Positions 21,501 to 30,079 of a stretch of DNA of 64,000 nt are shown here, piece by piece. Position numbers and translations under genes: made by a program. Positions within the stretch are counted from its first letter, which is position 1. Every line of letters begins with the position of its first letter. Location: contig NW_026516279.1 of the NCBI RefSeq assembly GCF_025602895.1, positions 1 through 64,000 on the forward strand, given 5' to 3'. Under the pieces are notes generated by a model, which worked only from the letters and a program-made list of their open reading frames with translations, was not told the DNA's origin and searched no databases. This stretch comes from Polychytrium aggregatum. Lineage: Eukaryota > Chytridiomycota > Chytridiomycetes > Polychytriales.

Positions 21501-22546
21501 GACTTGTACTCCTCGGGGATCGACGTCGAGAGGGGCGTCGGATCCGGATCGGTGGCAGGAAGGACGAGGACTTGGAACACAGTCAGGGGGTCGGGGCTAG
21601 ACTGTGTGTCGAGGACGGACTGCTCCAACGACTTGTACCTGATCGCTTGGACACGGACAGGAGCGGGGCTGGGAGCAACGGGACCGGGGAGACCAGGACG
21701 GACGGAGACGAGACCGGAGGGACCAGGACGAGCAGCACAGGAACAGGGCACCTCACTCGGAACACAATCAGAATAACGTTGAGCGATCACTTTATTCTGA
21801 TCATCTTCGCGAGTACAAACGGTGCGAGGCGAAGAAGCGAGCACCACAGTGGTGTCGGTAGAGGCACGAGGGAAAACATTGGGTGTGTCGCCAACAAGAG
21901 GAAGGGGAGAAGGAGAAACGGAAGAAACGGAAGGGAGGGAAGAGGCATCCACAACCTTGAGGATGTGGTTTGCAGGACGGGGAAGGCAAAGGAGTCCACG
22001 AGCCCAGTGGAACCTGGGTTCGATGGACTGCAGCCAGGGATAGCCAAGGATAACAGGTTGGTGGGGAGACTTAATGACATCAAAGGAAAGGTGTTGAGTG
22101 TAGTCCCCAAGAACAATCTTGAGGGGTTCCGTCTCAAAAGTGATGGGGCCGGAAGAAAGTGGCTGGCCATCGACACCTTGGACAGGGAGGGGAGTGGATT
22201 TGGAAACGAGGGGGACCGAGAAGCGGTCAACAAAGCTCTCGTCGATGAAGTTGCCGGAGGCACCAGAATCGACGAGAAGTTGGCAAGAGAGGGAGCGACC
22301 AGAAGGGAGAACAAGAGAAGCGGAGAAAACGGGAGAAGACGAAGAAATCGACGAGACGCACGAAGAAGGCTCGGAGCAGAGATCAGTGTCGGCAGCATGG
22401 TTCGAGCAGATGACCAAGTTCGCAGGTGGTGTGGAGATCGGGAGCTCTGTCAAAGACATCTGGGAGCCAGATGTGCCCTTAGAAGAGGCGGGTTTGACAG
22501 AGTGCGATCCACCACCGACTACATTGATCATTCCACACATAGCCAT
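18587..22546 (-). CDS. pol: Pol polyprotein of D1
   Basis: There are 1319 residues from the first ATG, but the frame is open back to 22678 and overlaps gag, so entry by -1 frameshift near 22648 is more likely than a new start. Numbered from 22546, the protease DSGA is at 93-96 and RT YLDD at 532-535. The integrase triad is D960, D1020 and E1056 (DD35E), and a C-terminal chromodomain has YFVDWKGY and SWEPA. The stop TGA abuts the 3' LTR. No frame breaks are seen. The product would process the particle, copy the RNA and integrate the cDNA. Confidence 0.94.
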   Translation of the reverse strand: MAMCGMINVVGGGSHSVKPASSKGTSGSQMSLTELPISTPPANLVICSNHAADTDLCSEPSSCVSSISSSSPVFSASLVLPSGRSLSCQLLVDSGASGNFIDESFVDRFSVPLVSKSTPLPVQGVDGQPLSSGPITFETEPLKIVLGDYTQHLSFDVIKSPHQPVILGYPWLQSIEPRFHWARGLLCLPRPANHILKVVDASSLPSVSSVSPSPLPLVGDTPNVFPRASTDTTVVLASSPRTVCTREDDQNKVIAQRYSDCVPSEVPCSCAARPGPSGLVSVRPGLPGPVAPSPAPVRVQAIRYKSLEQSVLDTQSSPDPLTVFQVLVLPATDPDPTPLSTSIPEEYKSFGSVFSKQEADSLPPHRTYDCPIDLEPGKTPKFGPLYSLSEPELKALREYLDDNLVKGFIRPSSSPAGSPILFVKKKDGSLRLCVDYRALNTITVKNRYPLPLINEMLDRVRDAKVFTKLDLRGAYNLLRIRAGDEWKTAFRTRYGQFEYLVMPFGLTNAPATFQHFINDVLRDELDNFAIAYLDDILIYSADPTQHANHVKQVLAKLQAAKLYCKLEKCEFSKDKVSFLGYVISPKGIEMERAKLSAIVDWPVPRNVSDLRSFIGFSNFYRRFIDGYAKIAGPLTLLFKKSQVFRWSPDAHKAFQSLKEAFVSEPVLAHPDPSKPFVVESDASDFAIGCVLSQRGSDGHLHPCSFHSRTLMDAERNYSIYEKELLAIKEAFEVWRHYLEGAQHPVQVLTDHKNLEYLASARILNQRHARWSQFLSRFDLRIQYLPGPKNGKADALSRRPDYVPPSAPVSKEPPPLLPPSSFACAVRRSSDASSTRPVDLLKLIAEEQPKDPSLDQLRNDPKYVLKDGLLTFMDKIVVPESCRVPVLKSCHDPVAVGHPGIRRTRALISRQFWWPSIRKDVQAYVSTCDTCARSKVPRHKPFGYLQPLPTASRPWSLVTMDFITDLPESNGKTCIFVVVDSLTKMAHFLPCRSLPSAEETASLFLDNIFRLHGLPDNIVSDRGSQFTSRFWQALCSELGIKTSLSTAFHPQTDGQTERVNQVINQHLRCYTSYQQDDWAMLLPLAEFSYNNLEHTSTKASPFLATYGFNPRFESPVLPSSLDVPSATDRVEHLQHNLALLKENLEKAKADYKRFADAHKSDAPKFAPGDQVWVLTRNIKTTRPSKKLDYQRIGPYKIVEAIGSLAFRLDLPKDLKIHPVFHVSLLEPHKSNTLPGRIQDPPPPVRVDDHLEYEVQEILDSKLVRGKLSYFVDWKGYSTDHRSWEPANYVNAPDKIADFHRRYPDKPGLIVRRSGRSLGRG

Positions 22547-22611
22547 GCGTTCGACACTTACCTCATGCTCCTTACCATCGACGCTTGCTTCTGGAGGAAG
22601 GGGAGACGGCT

Positions 22612-22654
22612 CCAGATCTAAGCCTCCACTTAGATCTGGGCCTGGTCGTTTCCC
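22612..22654 (-). promoter_or_regulatory. -1 frameshift signal of D1
   Basis: Read on the minus strand, GGGAAAC (22654-22648) is in gag phase (..G GGA AAC). After an 8-nt spacer comes an 11-bp perfect hairpin, CCAGATCTAAG (22639-22629), a 6-nt loop and CTTAGATCTGG (22622-22612). The gag stop codon lies within the hairpin. A -1 slip enters the open pol frame directly. Confidence 0.87.
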
Positions 22655-23613
22655 GACTCGAAGTGTTCCTCCTCACCATCATCGTAGACGATGGTTCGGA
22701 CAACCTTCGAACGGGGACGGGAGCCGGGAGCCTGAGGACGGGAGCCGGGGAAGCGGGAACCAGAGGCGGGAGCACGGGAGCCGGACTTGAGGGGGCAGGA
22801 CTTGGCGACGTGGCCGGGCTTGCCACAGCGGAAGCAGAGGCGCTCCTGGAAGCGGCGGTTCTTCTCCTCGGGGGTCAGGCGGCTGACGACGGCGGCGTCG
22901 ATCTGCATCGGCTCGGAGTAGAGAACCGGAGGCTCCTGGGCGGGCGGCTGGAAGGACGGGGTGCGGGAGTTGAAGGCCTGGGTGCCGAAGGAAACAGGGC
23001 CAGTGTTTCGGAGCTCGTTGTTGAGCTCGATGATGCGTGCATCGATCTTGAGGCAACGCTCGACGAACGGGACCAAGCGGAGAGGGAGAGGGTCGATGAA
23101 GGAGAGGCGCTGCTTGATCTCCCTCGACAGGCCACGGCGGAAGGCGGAGATCTTGGCTTCGTCGTTCCAGGGAAGGTCGGCGGCAACGCGGAGGAACTCT
23201 GAGGCATAATCCATGCACGAGCGGTTGCCCTGTGCCATGGAGGAAAGGAGCAGCTCGGCAGTGTGGGTGCGGTCGGGATCGTCAAACGCTTGGCGAAAGC
23301 GTTCCATGAACGAGTCGAACGAGTGCAGGATTTGATCGTTCGACTCGATCAAGGGAGTCGCCCACTGGAGGGCCGGACCAGTGAGCAAACTCAAGACGTA
23401 ACCCACCTTGACTTGCTCGGACGGGAACCTGGATGCCTGGAGCATCATGAGCAGGCGGCACTGGTTGACGAAGGGGCGGAACTTTGACCTGGTGCCGTCG
23501 AACTTGTCCGGGGTCGGCATGTGCGGGAGCTGTGGGGCGGCGGAAGAATGTGTGGTCCGGAGGAGAACCAGTTCCTCCTGGAGGGCAACGATTTGGGCCT
23601 GGAGTTGGTCCAT
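22630..23613 (-). CDS. gag: Gag polyprotein of D1
   Basis: This is a 327-residue capsid/nucleocapsid precursor. It has an N-terminal coiled-coil-like stretch (QAQIVALQEELVLLR), a Gag core (KFDGTRSKFRPFVNQCRLL, about 39-57) and a CCHC zinc knuckle with C260, C263, H268 and C273. A Ser/Arg/Pro-rich tail ends in an acidic segment. The tail carries the frameshift site. The leader between LTR and start is 120 bp. Confidence 0.93.
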   Translation of the reverse strand: MDQLQAQIVALQEELVLLRTTHSSAAPQLPHMPTPDKFDGTRSKFRPFVNQCRLLMMLQASRFPSEQVKVGYVLSLLTGPALQWATPLIESNDQILHSFDSFMERFRQAFDDPDRTHTAELLLSSMAQGNRSCMDYASEFLRVAADLPWNDEAKISAFRRGLSREIKQRLSFIDPLPLRLVPFVERCLKIDARIIELNNELRNTGPVSFGTQAFNSRTPSFQPPAQEPPVLYSEPMQIDAAVVSRLTPEEKNRRFQERLCFRCGKPGHVAKSCPLKSGSRAPASGSRFPGSRPQAPGSRPRSKVVRTIVYDDGEEEHFESGNDQAQI

Positions 23614-23720
23614 GTGGGCTTTGAAAGTGGGGAGCGAGGATGCAGGGAAGACAACAGAGAATAGAAGGATGAGGGCAGCAACGAAGCCTCAGCCAAGCAG
23701 GTGGTCAGACAGAGAGAGGG

Positions 23721-23731
23721 AGTTCGAACAA
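23721..23731 (-). other. Self-priming-type primer binding site of D1
   Basis: Two bases downstream of the 5' LTR, the minus strand reads TTGTTCGAACT. This is perfectly complementary to AGTTCGAACAA within the LTR (complement of 23826-23836), which starts 39 nt after the first T of TATAAAG (23875). If transcription starts there, the first 11 nt of the RNA could fold back and prime, as known for Tf1-type elements. There is no TGG tRNA-type site. Part of the match is the palindrome TTCGAA. Confidence 0.72.
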
Positions 23732-23733
23732 TA

Positions 23734-24118
23734 TGTGAGGACCACGACAAGCAACGACACTGGACGACCAGGTGCTTGGCGAACAACGATAAGCTATATT
23801 ACGACTTATCAGATAACAACAAGTGTTGTTCGAACTGCAGATACAAAATGGGTGCAAGAAAGGAGGGGCTTTATAGCCAAGAGGGAAACCGAAGGGCGAA
23901 AGTGGGCGAGAGGGGTGGAGCGACAAACGAGGGACGAGATGGGGGTGCGAGGGAGGCGGAGCTGCTAGAGAGAGGGGCGAAGCACAGCGCAGTCGGAGGC
24001 GAAGTAAGAGTCATCGGCGCCAGCCAATCAGGGAATACACGCCAAGACAAACAAACATGACTCACGGTGCATCACGCGCAGCAGTCCACACGTGTTCCCA
24101 ACGTGCATGATCATCACA
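23734..24118 (-). repeat. 5' LTR of D1 (385 bp)
   Basis: This is the upstream LTR of D1, apparently identical to 18202-18586. A TATAAAG box lies on the minus strand at 23875-23869. The putative transcript start AGTTCGAACAA lies 39 nt further on. Confidence 0.94.
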
Positions 24119-24123
24119 CGGTG

Positions 24124-24539
24124 ACGGAGGACGGGAAGGACTTGCCGTTGGGCATCGTGACGGCGTTGGCGGTGGTCTTGGTTCGAAGGTCGAGGGTCGA
24201 GGCGAGGGTCTCGGAGATGTGCGAGTTGGTCGCACCAGGGTCGATGAGGACGGTGATCGGGGAGCCGTTGAGGGTGGCGTCGATCACAAGCAGTCCCTTG
24301 CCGTGGTTGGCGGCAATGCGGTGGGGTTCGTCGATGAGAGAGTTGATCAGGTGAGGTCCGGTGGCGAGAGTCAATAGTTCAGCGTCGGGGGTCGGAGTCG
24401 GATGGCGGCAACTCGCCGGGTCCTTCAGAGGTCGTAGTATCCAGGGGTTGCCGCCTCGTCGTTTCCCTGATCTTCGTAGAAGGTGGCCTGGTCGGCGGTC
24501 TCGACGATGGCGTTGATGCGGGGCTGGTTCAAGGGACAC
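24124..24539 (-). pseudogene. pol: B3 pol, proximal part (protease start)
   Basis: This is the first part of B3 pol, overlapping gag and including the protease active site DPGA, up to the D1 insertion. It continues at 18201. The frameshift heptamer GGGAAAC reads on the minus strand at 24467-24461. Confidence 0.92.
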
Positions 24540-25483
24540 TGCGAGGCGATGTGGCCGAACTTGCGGCAGCGGAAGCAGCCTCCGTTACGGCGGAGGTACT
24601 CCTTCTCGCGGTCGGTGAGCTTCTTGATCGGGCGCATGTCGACGTTGTCGAGGTCCATGGCGTTGGGGTCACGTGCGGGAGGCTGGGTCGGCTGGAAGGC
24701 GGGACGAGGAGGACGGACCATTGGGCGGAACTGCGGCTGACCAGGTGGAGCGCGGAAGAGAGGAGGTCGCTGGAACTGGAGCTCGCGGAAGGGTTGATCG
24801 CGGAACTGAGTGCGAGCGGGCTGCTGCATCAGGGGTTGCGATTGACCCATAATGGACTCGTATCGCTCGGCGAGGGCCATGGCATCTTCGAGGGTGGCTG
24901 TGTTGGAGTCAAGCTTCCATTCGACTTCGATGCGCACCCTGTGCTTGAGCTTGGTGAGGTAGCGCTGCAGGTTCTGGCGGTTGTTGCTGAAGTGGGGCAG
25001 CTCGAGGAGGAGATCGCGGAAGCGAGAGTTGAACTGCTCGACGGAGCCGGTGTGGCGCAGTGCTTCGAACTCATCCTCGGTGGTGCGCAGCGAGGTGGAC
25101 GGAAGGAAGGTGTCGCGGACGAGGGACAGGACGGCGGCCGGGGTCAGGTTGTCGAGTTGCTTGCCCTGGGACCAGAGGCGCCACCAGGTCTTGGCCTTGC
25201 CCTTGAGGTTCATGGCGACGGTGGCGACAGCGGTGGCGTCATCGAGACTGTGGAAGGCAATGTACTCGGTCATTGAGAAGACAAACTCGTCAACGACAGC
25301 AGCCTTACGCTCGCCAGTGAAGGCGTCGGGGAGCGGGATCTTGGGACGCTTGAAACCGGGAGGGACCGTGGGGAGATTCGGCTGGGCAGTCAGGGCGGAG
25401 AGGACCAGGGCGCGGTCCTCGAGCGATAGTTGTTCAAGGGCCTGGAGACAGGCATTGACGGCGGGATCGTCCGATGCTACCAT
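24425..25483 (-). CDS. gag: Gag polyprotein of B3
   Basis: This is an intact 352-residue family B Gag that appears identical to the B1 product (…PGYYDL end). It has the CCHC knuckle near the C-terminus. The start codon straddles the end of the 5' LTR at 25483. Gag could be made even though pol is split. Confidence 0.94.
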   Translation of the reverse strand: MVASDDPAVNACLQALEQLSLEDRALVLSALTAQPNLPTVPPGFKRPKIPLPDAFTGERKAAVVDEFVFSMTEYIAFHSLDDATAVATVAMNLKGKAKTWWRLWSQGKQLDNLTPAAVLSLVRDTFLPSTSLRTTEDEFEALRHTGSVEQFNSRFRDLLLELPHFSNNRQNLQRYLTKLKHRVRIEVEWKLDSNTATLEDAMALAERYESIMGQSQPLMQQPARTQFRDQPFRELQFQRPPLFRAPPGQPQFRPMVRPPRPAFQPTQPPARDPNAMDLDNVDMRPIKKLTDREKEYLRRNGGCFRCRKFGHIASQCPLNQPRINAIVETADQATFYEDQGNDEAATPGYYDL

Positions 25484-25948
25484 GTCAGATCACGGGATCA
25501 AGAGGAGATCAAAAGAAAAAGATAGAGAAGGGTTTTATTGATCTTAGCGAGGCTAGGATCTAGAGTCAAGTGTGTCTGGGGTCGAAGGTGATGACCAGAA
25601 ACATGAGCGGGTGAAGGCGGGCTATTTATCTGTCTGGCGGTCCCGGAGGCGAAGCCTGCCGCAGCGGGGGCGAAGCAGCGGAGGCGGCGGGACAGCAGCC
25701 AGGCAGCAACGGCTAACCGGAGAAACATGTGAAAGTCTGACAAATGCTCGGTGGCTGACAAATGCGGGTGACACAGCGTCTGACTAATGCATGGTCGATG
25801 ACAAATGCAGGGAAAACAGAGCGGCGTGTGCAACATGAGAGCAAGGAAAAAGGAAAGGCGTCACAGGACAAAGGAAAAGGAAAGTGTGCGACGCAAACAG
25901 TGACACAAGTGCGACGGTGCAGCTAGGCGGGCAGAGCGATCTGTGACA
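25483..25948 (-). repeat. 5' LTR of B3 (466 bp)
   Basis: This is an inverted family B LTR next to the right TSD CCATC. It is structurally the same as 14308-14773. Confidence 0.94.
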
Positions 25949-26032
25949 CCATCCGCACTCAGTACAGCTCCGACCCGATCCTGTCAGCACTGATCTCGGC
26001 CCTCCGCGACAACTCGACCGACGGACTCAAGC
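25949..26032 (+). pseudogene. pol: B0 unit 2 pol, last segment
   Basis: This is the duplicated CCATC plus 79 bp of pol (…SSDPILSALISALRDNSTDGL), continuing from 14307. It ends at GGACTCAAGC against the LTR at 26033, the same junction as at 4909/4910 and 35509/35510. Confidence 0.9.
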
Positions 26033-26498
26033 TGTCACAGATCCCTCTGCCCGTCAGGCTGCACCGTCGCACTTGTGTCACTGTTTGCGTTGCACACTTT
26101 CTTTTTCCTTTGTCCTGTGACGCCTTTCCTTTTTCCTTGCTCTCATGTTGCACACGCCGCTCTGTGTTCCCTGCATTTGTCATCGACCATGCATTAGTCA
26201 GACGCTGTGTCACCCGCATTTGTCAGCCACCGAGCATTTGTCAGACTTTCACATGTTTCTCCGGTTAGCCGCTGCTGCCTGGCTGCTGTCCCGCCGCCTC
26301 CGCTGCTTCGCTCCCACTGCGGCAGGCTTCGCCTCCGGGACCGCCAGACAGATAAATAGCCCGCCTTCGCCCGCTCATGTTTCTGGTCATCACCTTCGAC
26401 CCCAGACACACTTGACTCTAGATCCTAGCCTCGCTAAGATCAATAAAGCCCTTCTCTATCTTTTTCTTTTGACTTCCTCTTGATCCCGTGATCTGACA
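26033..26498 (+). repeat. Array LTR copy 2 (466 bp)
   Basis: This complete family B LTR lies between unit 2 pol and unit 3 gag. It closely matches copy 1 and copy 3, sharing GATCCCTCTGCCCGTCAGG near the start and GCTCCCACTGCGG. It differs from copy 1 near the 3' end (AATAAAGCCC instead of AATAAAACCC). Confidence 0.94.
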
Positions 26499-27556
26499 TG
26501 GTAGCATCGGACGATCCCGCCGTTAATGCCTGCCTCCAAGCCCTTGAACAACTCTCGCTCGAGGACCGCGCCCTGGTCCTCTCCGCCCTGACCGCCCAGC
26601 CGAATCTCCCCACGGTCCCTCCCGGTTTCAAGCGTCCCAAGATCCCGCTCCCCGACGCCTTCACTGGCGAGCGTAAGGCTGCTGTCGTTGACGAGTTTGT
26701 CTTCTCAATGACCGAGTACATTGCCTTCCACAGTCTCGATGACGCCACCGCCGTCGCCACCGTCGCCATGAACCTCAAGGGCAAGGCCAAGACCTGGTGG
26801 CGCCTCTGGTCCCAGGGCAAGCAACTCGACAACCTGACCCCGGCCGCCGTCCTGTCCCTCGTCCGCGACACCTTCCTTCCGTCCACCTCGCTGCGCACCA
26901 CCGAGGATGAGTTCGAAGCACTGCGCCACACCGGCTCCGTCGAGCACTTCAACTCCCGTTTCCGCGATCTCCTCCTCGAGCTGCCCCACTTCAGCAACAA
27001 CCGCCAGAACCTGCAGCGCTACCTCACCAAGCTCAAGCACAGGGTGCGCATCGAAGTCGAATGGAAGCTTGACTCCAACACAGCCACCCTCGAAGATGCC
27101 ATGGCCCTCGCCGAGCGATACGAGTCCATCATGGGTCAATCTCAACCACTGATCCAGCAGCCAGCTCGCACTCCGTTCCGCGACCAACCCTTCCGCGAGC
27201 TCCAGTTCCAGCGTCCTCCTCTCTTCCGCGCTCCACCTGGCCAGCCGCAGTTCCGCCCAATGGTCCGTCCTCCTCGTCCCGCCTTCCAGCCGACCCAGCC
27301 TCCCGCACGTGACCCCAACGCCATGGACCTCGACAACGTCGACATGCGCCCGATCAAGAAGCTCACCGACCGCGAGAAGGAGTACCTCCGCCGTAACGGA
27401 GGCTGCTTCCGCTGCCGCAAGTTCGGCCACATCGCCTCGCAGTGTCCCTTGAACCAGCCCCGCATCAACGCCATCGTCGAGACCGCCGACCAGGCCACCT
27501 TCTACGAAGATCAGGGAAACGACGAGGCGGCAACCCCTGGATCCTACGACCTCTGA
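26498..27556 (+). CDS. gag: Gag of B0 unit 3
   Basis: This is an intact 352-residue Gag sharing VEHFNSRF and QPLIQQ with unit 2, plus its own Gln to Pro change (PARTPFRDQ). It has the CCHC knuckle and a frameshift signal at 27514-27520. Confidence 0.93.
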   Translation: MVASDDPAVNACLQALEQLSLEDRALVLSALTAQPNLPTVPPGFKRPKIPLPDAFTGERKAAVVDEFVFSMTEYIAFHSLDDATAVATVAMNLKGKAKTWWRLWSQGKQLDNLTPAAVLSLVRDTFLPSTSLRTTEDEFEALRHTGSVEHFNSRFRDLLLELPHFSNNRQNLQRYLTKLKHRVRIEVEWKLDSNTATLEDAMALAERYESIMGQSQPLIQQPARTPFRDQPFRELQFQRPPLFRAPPGQPQFRPMVRPPRPAFQPTQPPARDPNAMDLDNVDMRPIKKLTDREKEYLRRNGGCFRCRKFGHIASQCPLNQPRINAIVETADQATFYEDQGNDEAATPGSYDL

Positions 27557-29613
27557 AGGACCCGGCGAGTTGCCGCCATCCGACTCCAACCCCCGACGCT
27601 GAACTATTGACTCTCGCCACCGGACCTCACCTGATCAACTCTCTCATCGACGAACCCCACCGCATTGCCGCCAACCACGGCAAGGGACTGCTTGTGATCG
27701 ACGCCACCCTCAACGGCTCCCCGATCACCGTCCTCATCGACCCTGGTGCGACCAACTCGCACATCTCCGAGACCCTCGCCTCGACCCTCGACCTTCGAAC
27801 CAAGACCACCGCCAACGCCGTCACGATGCCCAACGGCAAGTCCTTCCCGTCCTCCGTCACCGATCCCGTCGACCTCACCATCCACGACTACCACGCCCGC
27901 ATCAACCTCTTCACCGCGCCACTCACCTGGGACGTCATCCTCGGCAAGAACTGGCTCGACCAGACCAACCCCGAGATCGACTGGCCCTCCAACCGAATCA
28001 AGTTCTCGATCGACGGGAAGCACCACACTTGGACGGCATCGCGACCCGACTCCGGAATGCCACTCACGACCCTCGAACTCCGATCCCAGTACCACATGTC
28101 GACCCAGCAGATCAACGCACTCGCCTCGACTCCCGGCGCCGTGTATGTTTGTACTCTGAGCAGTGACTTGAATACAGTTGCTGTTGAACCCTACGACCCC
28201 GTTGCCCAACTCGCCCGTGTCCTCGAACCACTGACCCCCGAACACCGATCCATCATTGCAAAGTACCGCGATGCCTTCAACGAACTCAAGGAACTCCCGC
28301 CTCACCGACCCGGCATCGACATGAACATCCGACTCGACGACTCTGCCAAGCCAACTTGGTCGTCGCTCTACCAGATGTCGGCCGAAGAACTCGCTCGACT
28401 CAAAGACGAACTCGACCGACTGCTCCGAATCGGCCACATCCGCAAGTCCGTCTCGCCCTTCGGCGCACCGATCTTCTGGGTCAAGCAGGGCGACAAGTTC
28501 CGACTCGTCTTTGACTTCCGCGCCCTCAACAAGATCACCGTCAAGGACCGCACCGCGCTGCCCAACATGCGCGAGATCATCGACCGCCTGTCCAAGTGCC
28601 GTGTCTTCTCCAAGCTCGACTTGCAACGCGGATTCCACCAGATCCGCATTGCCGACGCCGACACCCCCAAGACGGCCTTCAGGACCAAGTACGGCCACTT
28701 TGAGTGGCTTGTGATGCCCTTTGGTCTCGCCAACAGTCCCTCGGTGTTCCAAGCCGCGATGAACGACATCTTCCGCGAGTTCATCGACGACTTTGTCTTT
28801 GTCTACATCGACGACATCCTGATCGCATCCGAGGACGAGGACCAGCACATCCGCCACATCGAACTGGTCCTCGACAAGATCCACCAACACGGCTTCAAGA
28901 TCCGACCCGAGAAGTGTTCGTTCTTCAACTCAACCGTCACCTATCTCGGCTTCATCATCGGCGAAGGACGCATCCAAGTGCATCCCTCGCGCATCGACGC
29001 CATCAAGAACTACCCGCGACCAACAACCGAACACGAACTCCGCAGCTTTCTCGGCTTGACCAACACCATCATGAGCTTTGTCCCTGGCTACGCTGCCCTC
29101 GCCGGTCCGCTCTCGACGCTGATCACCACCCGCTCTGCCAACTCGACCAAGTCCGTCGTCTGGGACGACAACGCCATCGCCGCCTTCGAGCAGCTCAAGT
29201 TGCTCTCGCCTCAGTCGCTGCACATGGTCAACCCGGACAAAGACATTCACCTCTTCACCGACTGGTCCGAGTCAAGCGCATCGATTGGTGGATGGATCGG
29301 CCAGGACATGGACGGATCCGGCACAGTGCGCCCCATCGCCTTCAACTCGCAGAAACTGCACGGATCCGAGCTCAACTACTCGCCCTACAACGGCGAGCTG
29401 CTGTCGATCACCCGCCACCTCGACAAGTTCAAGAACTACCTCGTCGGCCGCAAAGTCTTCCTCCACACCGACCAGAAGGCGCTCAAGCACATCCTCGACT
29501 CCAAGACCCTCAACAAGCGCCAACAGCGAGCCATCGACACGATGCTGGACTTTGACCTCGAGATCCAGTGGATCCCCGGCTCGTGGAACAAGGTCGCCGA
29601 CGTGCTCTCGCGC
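27442..29613 (+). pseudogene. pol: B0 unit 3 pol, first part
   Basis: Protease, RT and RNase H are open up to 29613, where B5 has inserted at CGCGC. It continues at 35338-35509 and is then cut by array LTR copy 3. It shares IHQHGFK with unit 2. Confidence 0.92.
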
Positions 29614-30079
29614 TGTCACAGATCGCTCTGCCCGCCTAGCTGCACCGTCGCACTTGTGTCACTGTTTGCGTCGCACACTTTCCTTTTCCTTTGTCCTGTG
29701 ACGCCTTTCCTTTTTCCTTGCTCTCATGTTGCACACGCCGCTCTGTTTTCCCTGCATTTGTCATCGACCATGCATTAGTCAGACGCTGTGTCACCCGCAT
29801 TTGTCAGCCACCGAGCATTTGTCAGACTTTCACATGTTTCTCCGGTTAGCCGTTGCTGCCTGGCTGCTGTCCCGCCGCCTCCGCTGCTTCGCCCCCGCTG
29901 CGGCAGGCTTCGCCTCCGGGACCGCCAGACAGATAAATAGCCCGCCTTCACCCGCTCATGTTTCTGGTCATCACCTTCGACCCCAGACACACTTGACTCT
30001 AGATCCTAGCCTCGCTAAGATCAATAAAACCCTTCTCTATCTTTTTCTTTTGATCTCCTCTTGATCCCGTGATCTGACA
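29614..30079 (+). repeat. 5' LTR of B5 (466 bp)
   Basis: This family B LTR has the same start (TGTCACAGATCGCTCTGCCC), TATA-like site and AATAAA as B1. It is followed by the TGGTAGCATCGG primer site. Confidence 0.95.

Larger units (their letters stand above)
18202..24118 (-). mobile_element. Full-length family D chromovirus D1 (5917 bp)
   Basis: This is a complete minus-strand element with two 385-bp LTRs that look identical, gag, pol, and the TSD CGGTG (18197-18201 and 24119-24123). It lies in the protease region of B3 pol. Both frames are open. Its Pol resembles Tf1/sushi-type chromoviruses (MDFITDLP, VSDRGSQF, HPQTDGQTERVNQ). It has no TGG-type primer site but has a self-priming arrangement. 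Confidence 0.95.
14308..25948 (-). mobile_element. Family B chromovirus B3, interrupted by D1
   Basis: This is a full element on the minus strand flanked by the TSD CCATC (14303-14307 and 25949-25953). Without D1 and its duplicated 5 bp it would be 5719 bp, like B1 and B5. Both 466-bp LTRs, gag, pol, polypurine tract and primer site are recognisable. Only the D1 insertion disrupts it. Confidence 0.95.

Noticed and set aside
22540-22580. GTAAGT donor-like sequence just upstream of the D1 pol ATG, suggesting a spliced gag-pol intron
   Set aside because: The pol frame is open right through it, and the frameshift heptamer plus hairpin explains expression; no convincing branch point or acceptor was seen.
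23717-23733. D1 primer site complementary to a tRNA T-arm
   Set aside because: TTCGAA resembles a T-loop, but the 11-nt match to the element's own LTR extends past the palindrome and has the Tf1-type position; kept only as an alternative.
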